Assembly (NCBI GenBank): GCA_030613615.1
Contig: JAUWLR010000004.1
Span: 1-44,957 of the forward strand
DNA length: 44,957 nt
Source: Candidatus Eiseniibacteriota bacterium
GTDB taxonomy: Bacteria; Joyebacterota; Joyebacteria; Joyebacterales; Joyebacteraceae
Reading direction: 5' to 3'
Position 1 is the first letter of the stretch, and each line of letters begins with the position of its first letter. A program made the translations under genes and the position numbers. The notes below the pieces were generated by a model. The model was not told the origin of the DNA. It did not search any database and saw only the letters and a list, made by a program, of their open reading frames with translations. Positions 41,821 through 44,957 of this stretch are shown one piece after another.

Positions 41821-43098
41821 GTGCCAGTCATCCTGCTCATAGCGCTCGGGTTCATGATGTCCGCCTTCTTCTCGGGGGCCGAGACCGCGCTGGTCTCCAT
41901 CAACTGGATCAGGCTGGACCACTGGCTCGAGAAGGGGCGCGGGAGCGCGAAGGTGCTCGAGCGCTTTGTCGCCGACCCCCATCGGATGTTGGGAACGACT
42001 CTCGTGGGGACCAACATCGCTGTCGTCATGACGTCTTCCCTCGTTTCGTGGAAGCTCGTCGGCGTCTTCCCGAACTGGTCCGGTGGACTCGTCGCGCTGG
42101 TCTCGACGCTCATCGTCACGCCCGCGCTTCTCGTCCTCTGTGAGGTGATCCCCAAGGTCATCGGGAGGCGGCACAGCGACGCGATCACACTTAAGGTCGT
42201 CCACCCGCTGCGCATGTTCTACTACCTGCTCTCACCCGTCATCCTCGTGACAACGGGGATGGCCGGCGCCCTGCTGAGGCCGTTTGGCATCAGGGCGCAA
42301 GAGTGGCGCAGCCGGCTGACCAAGGACCAGCTTCGCCTGCTGCTCACGAGTGAGGGGGAACTCGCTGGCGCCGTCGACGAGCAGGAGACCAGGTTGATAT
42401 CCGGGATCTTCGAGTTCGGCCTGACGACGATTGGAGAGGTGATGGTCCCGAGGACCGACATCGTCGGGGGCTCACCAGACTCGACCGGCGGGGAGGCCGT
42501 CGAGCTGGTGCGCGCCCACGGCTACTCGCGACTCCCGGTACTGTCCCAGGACCGGGACCACATCGAGGGCATGGTGCACTCGCGAGACCTCCTGGGCATG
42601 CCGAGGGACATAGGGATTGCGGATCTCGTGCGCGCCGTGCCCTACATGCCCGAGACCAAGACGTGCGACGATCTGTTCCGGGAGCTCCAGGCCAGGCGAC
42701 AGCACATGGTCGCGGTCGCGGACGAGCACGGTAGTCTCGCCGGCATCGTCACGCTCGAGGACCTGCTCGAGGAGCTGGTCGGGGAGATCGAGGACGAGTA
42801 CGACGTGCGTCAGTCGCTCATTCAGAAAATAGACGACGACCTGTTCATGGTGGACGGGAGGACGGAGATCGACGCGCTCGAGGACGCGCTCGGCGTCGAC
42901 CTGCCTGAGGGCGAGTACAATACGGCCGCGGGATTCGTCATCAAGATGCTGGGGAAGATACCGGAGCAGGGAGATGAGGCCGTTGTGGGTGGTCTGGAGT
43001 TCCGGGTCATATCCGCAACCGCGACCAGGGTCGGGAAGATACGTGTGAGGAACAGATGGACGAAACCAAGAGAAGCACCGACAGCTCCGAGACGATAG
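41821..43098 (+). CDS. CorC/HlyC-family CNNM membrane protein with CBS domains, second copy
   Basis: This 425-residue protein has the same plan as its upstream neighbour: DUF21 domain (FMMSAFFSGAETALVS near the start), CBS pair with DEHGSLAGIVTLEDLLEELVGEI, and the CorC_HlyC domain. The start is a GTG three bases after the previous stop. The two copies differ enough to have separate roles or form a hetero-oligomer. The last 43 bases overlap the DUF502 gene. Confidence 0.92.
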   Translation: MPVILLIALGFMMSAFFSGAETALVSINWIRLDHWLEKGRGSAKVLERFVADPHRMLGTTLVGTNIAVVMTSSLVSWKLVGVFPNWSGGLVALVSTLIVTPALLVLCEVIPKVIGRRHSDAITLKVVHPLRMFYYLLSPVILVTTGMAGALLRPFGIRAQEWRSRLTKDQLRLLLTSEGELAGAVDEQETRLISGIFEFGLTTIGEVMVPRTDIVGGSPDSTGGEAVELVRAHGYSRLPVLSQDRDHIEGMVHSRDLLGMPRDIGIADLVRAVPYMPETKTCDDLFRELQARRQHMVAVADEHGSLAGIVTLEDLLEELVGEIEDEYDVRQSLIQKIDDDLFMVDGRTEIDALEDALGVDLPEGEYNTAAGFVIKMLGKIPEQGDEAVVGGLEFRVISATATRVGKIRVRNRWTKPREAPTAPRR

Positions 43099-43730
43099 AA
43101 GTCACGCCGGCCCCCACTCCTGCTCCGCGCGCCAGCGCGGGGAGGGTGCTCAGGCGCTACTTCTTCACCGGACTCCTCGTGCTTCTGCCGGTCGTCGTGA
43201 CGGTGTCCGTGTTGTGGAGGTTCTTCTTCGCGCTCGATGACATTCTCGGGCGGTTCGTCGAGACGTATCTCGGCAGGTCGGTGCCCGGTGTTGGTCTCGT
43301 GGCGCTTGTCGCGCTCATCCTGGGCATCGGCGCCGTCGCGAGCAACTTCCTCGGCAAGCGGGTGATACGGATCGGAGAGCGGCTCGTGGCTCGTGTCCCG
43401 CTCATGGGGTGGATCTACAGGACGACCAAACAGCTCTTCTCCACGATTCTCGAGGAGCGGGGCGAGAGCTTCAGAAAGGTAGTGCTCGTCAGCTACCCTC
43501 AGAAGGGTACCTACAGCGTCGCCTTCGTCACGTCGGAGTCGCCGACATCGGTCGAGAGCGAACTCGGCAAGGGCTTCGTCACGGTGTTCCTTCCTACGAC
43601 GCCCAATCCGACTTCCGGTTTTCTTCTCGTCGTGCCCGCGGAAGATGTCATTCCCATGGACCTGTCGGTCGACGAGGGTCTCAGACTGGTGATCTCGGCG
43701 GGAGCGCTGTCCAAGAACGGCGACAGCTAG
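43056..43730 (+). CDS. DUF502 membrane protein
   Basis: The 224-residue protein has a Pro/Ala-rich cytosolic start, two helices (about 33-58 and 78-100) and a conserved C-terminal domain. RRYFFTGLLVLLPVVVTV and RVPLMGWIYRTTKQL are hallmarks of DUF502, and PTTPNPTSGFLLVVP is its C-terminal signature. The function is unknown. The start overlaps the preceding gene by 43 bases, which is long but leaves the conserved domain entirely downstream; a later start could also be used. Confidence 0.85.
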   Translation: MDETKRSTDSSETIEVTPAPTPAPRASAGRVLRRYFFTGLLVLLPVVVTVSVLWRFFFALDDILGRFVETYLGRSVPGVGLVALVALILGIGAVASNFLGKRVIRIGERLVARVPLMGWIYRTTKQLFSTILEERGESFRKVVLVSYPQKGTYSVAFVTSESPTSVESELGKGFVTVFLPTTPNPTSGFLLVVPAEDVIPMDLSVDEGLRLVISAGALSKNGDS

Positions 43731-43808
43731 CACAGCGCCACCGGCGGCCGTGTCGAGCGCGGGCTAAGCCATGCGCGCCGGACGAAAAAGAGCGAGGACT
43801 CCAAACCC

Positions 43809-44957
43809 GTGGAACGCGACCAGAGCAGAATCTCCATTGATCCCCTGGGCTCTCCCGAGTCGGTCGCCGCCGAGCTGTCCGGACTTCACCCGGCGGATGT
43901 GGCCGACGCGCTCACCCGCGCCGGCATCGACGGCGAGCTCCTGACGAAAATACTGGGCGAGCTCGACACGGAGATCGCGGCCGAAGTCATCATCAGCCTC
44001 GACGAGCACACTCTAGGGGAGGTTCTCGACGTCCTCGACCCGCCGGAGATCGCCGAGATAGCGGGCGAGCTCGAGTCGGACGATGCAGCCGATGTCGTGG
44101 GACTTCTGGACGAGGACAAGAAGGCCCACGTTCTCTCGCGGCTCGATTCGGACGACCGCAAGGCGGTCGAGGATCTCCTCCAGTACACCGACGAGTCCGC
44201 GGGCGGCATCATGGCGTCCGAGCTCGTCTACGTCAACAGCGACGCGTCGGTCGACGACGCCATCGCGTTGATCAGGGTCGCCGCGGACGAGGTCGAGGAG
44301 ATTCACAACGTTTACATCACCGACAGGGAGCGGAGGCTCACCGGCGTGCTCCCTCTCGGAACCCTGCTTCTCGCCCGCAAGGGGACACGCGTGGCCGAGA
44401 TCATGGAGCCGGACGTCGTCTCCGTCTCCGCCGAGACGGACCAGGAGGACGTCGCCAAGATCTTCATGAAGTACGACCTCGTGGCGATTCCCGTCGTGGA
44501 TGGCGAAGGGATGCTGGTCGGAAGGATCACGGTCGACGACATCATGGACGTCATCCGTGACGAGGCGGAAGAAGACATCACCCTCATGGCGGGAACCAGG
44601 GACGAGGAGATCCACGAGGACTCCACGCTCAGGGTCTCCTGGATACGTCTTCCGTGGCTCGTTGTCGGCGCGCTCGGAGGACTGGCTTCGGCCTCGGTCA
44701 TGAGCCTCTACAGTTTCTCGCTTGAAAAGGTCCTCGCGCTGGCGTTCTTTATTCCTGTCATCACCGCGATGGGCGGCAACGTCGGGCTTCAGACCTCGAC
44801 CATCATCGTGCGCGGGATGCACGCGGACGGGGGGTTCGAGAGTGACGTGGGGTCGCGGCTGCGGCGCGAGTGGAGGATCGCCATCACGAATGCCGTCCTG
44901 CTGGGCATCGCGGTCTACCTGATTGTCGGGCTGTGGCTCAAGGACTGGAAGCTGGCC
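43809..44957 (+). CDS. mgtE: magnesium transporter MgtE, cut by the window end
   Basis: The visible 383 codons show the cytosolic N domain (about 1-130, with HPADVADAL and repeated acidic helices), the two CBS domains (about 135-255, starting ESAGGIMASELVYV) and the first membrane segments, including AMGGNVGLQTSTIIVRG near the pore. MgtE is a dimeric Mg2+ channel whose N and CBS domains close it when intracellular magnesium is high. The start is a GTG at 43809 with a GAGG box upstream; no better in-frame start is seen. About 60-70 C-terminal residues are missing beyond the window. Confidence 0.93.
   Translation, partial: MERDQSRISIDPLGSPESVAAELSGLHPADVADALTRAGIDGELLTKILGELDTEIAAEVIISLDEHTLGEVLDVLDPPEIAEIAGELESDDAADVVGLLDEDKKAHVLSRLDSDDRKAVEDLLQYTDESAGGIMASELVYVNSDASVDDAIALIRVAADEVEEIHNVYITDRERRLTGVLPLGTLLLARKGTRVAEIMEPDVVSVSAETDQEDVAKIFMKYDLVAIPVVDGEGMLVGRITVDDIMDVIRDEAEEDITLMAGTRDEEIHEDSTLRVSWIRLPWLVVGALGGLASASVMSLYSFSLEKVLALAFFIPVITAMGGNVGLQTSTIIVRGMHADGGFESDVGSRLRREWRIAITNAVLLGIAVYLIVGLWLKDWKLA

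Overview
The window is about 45 kb of high-GC bacterial chromosome with densely packed genes and no rRNA, tRNA or CRISPR array that I can recognise. The organism looks like an uncultured Gram-negative lineage of the wider FCB group (Eisenbacteria, Krumholzibacteriota or Latescibacterota-like). This rests on a secreted gingipain-type protease ending in the NYPNPFNP / FlgD-Ig type tail, outer-membrane and lipoprotein genes, and system II (ResB/CcsA) cytochrome c assembly. The phylum is inference only.

Left part (1-8.6 kb): an unexplained stretch (1-460), then a clear sigma70-type promoter and a leader hairpin ahead of the C25 protease. The minus strand follows with an MBL-fold hydrolase, a threonyl-tRNA synthetase of archaeal type (DTD-like editing domain), an ECF transporter S component, a membrane-bound cytochrome c and a P460-like monohaem protein.

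Centre left (8.8-13.7 kb, plus strand): a rubredoxin fused to a thiamine-diphosphate enzyme, succinate dehydrogenase/fumarate reductase SdhA and SdhB, a 75-residue two-helix membrane protein coupled to sdhB by a GTGA overlap, and a ten-cysteine DUF2769 protein, closed by a terminator. This looks like a redox module whose membrane anchor is much smaller than usual.

Centre (13.8-19.8 kb): a GbsR/MarR-type regulator with its own promoter and palindrome, a LolA-like periplasmic protein, two MacB/LolCE-type permeases, an ATPase and a predicted outer-membrane beta-barrel. Together they look like a self-contained trans-envelope ABC system. A convergent autoinhibited Fic gene, apparently lower in GC, interrupts the layout.

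Centre right (21.5-35.3 kb): a long co-directional run holding a full NiFe-hydrogenase maturation set (hypF-C-D-E-A-B, no hydrogenase structural genes in the window), cytochrome c assembly (resB-ccsA), a VanZ-like protein, hisS, aspS and a membrane sulfatase-fold phosphotransferase candidate with Thr at the nucleophile position. The hypF promoter carries a 14-bp G/C palindrome in its spacer, and a nested inverted repeat sits between hypD and hypE.

Right part (35.4-44.96 kb): two lipoproteins (one with two LysM domains), a strong terminator, then phoH, a 7TM-HD c-di-AMP phosphodiesterase type protein, ybeY, two CorC/HlyC CBS membrane proteins, a DUF502 protein and the start of mgtE, cut by the window end. 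This run joins RNA/ribosome maintenance with magnesium-related transport.
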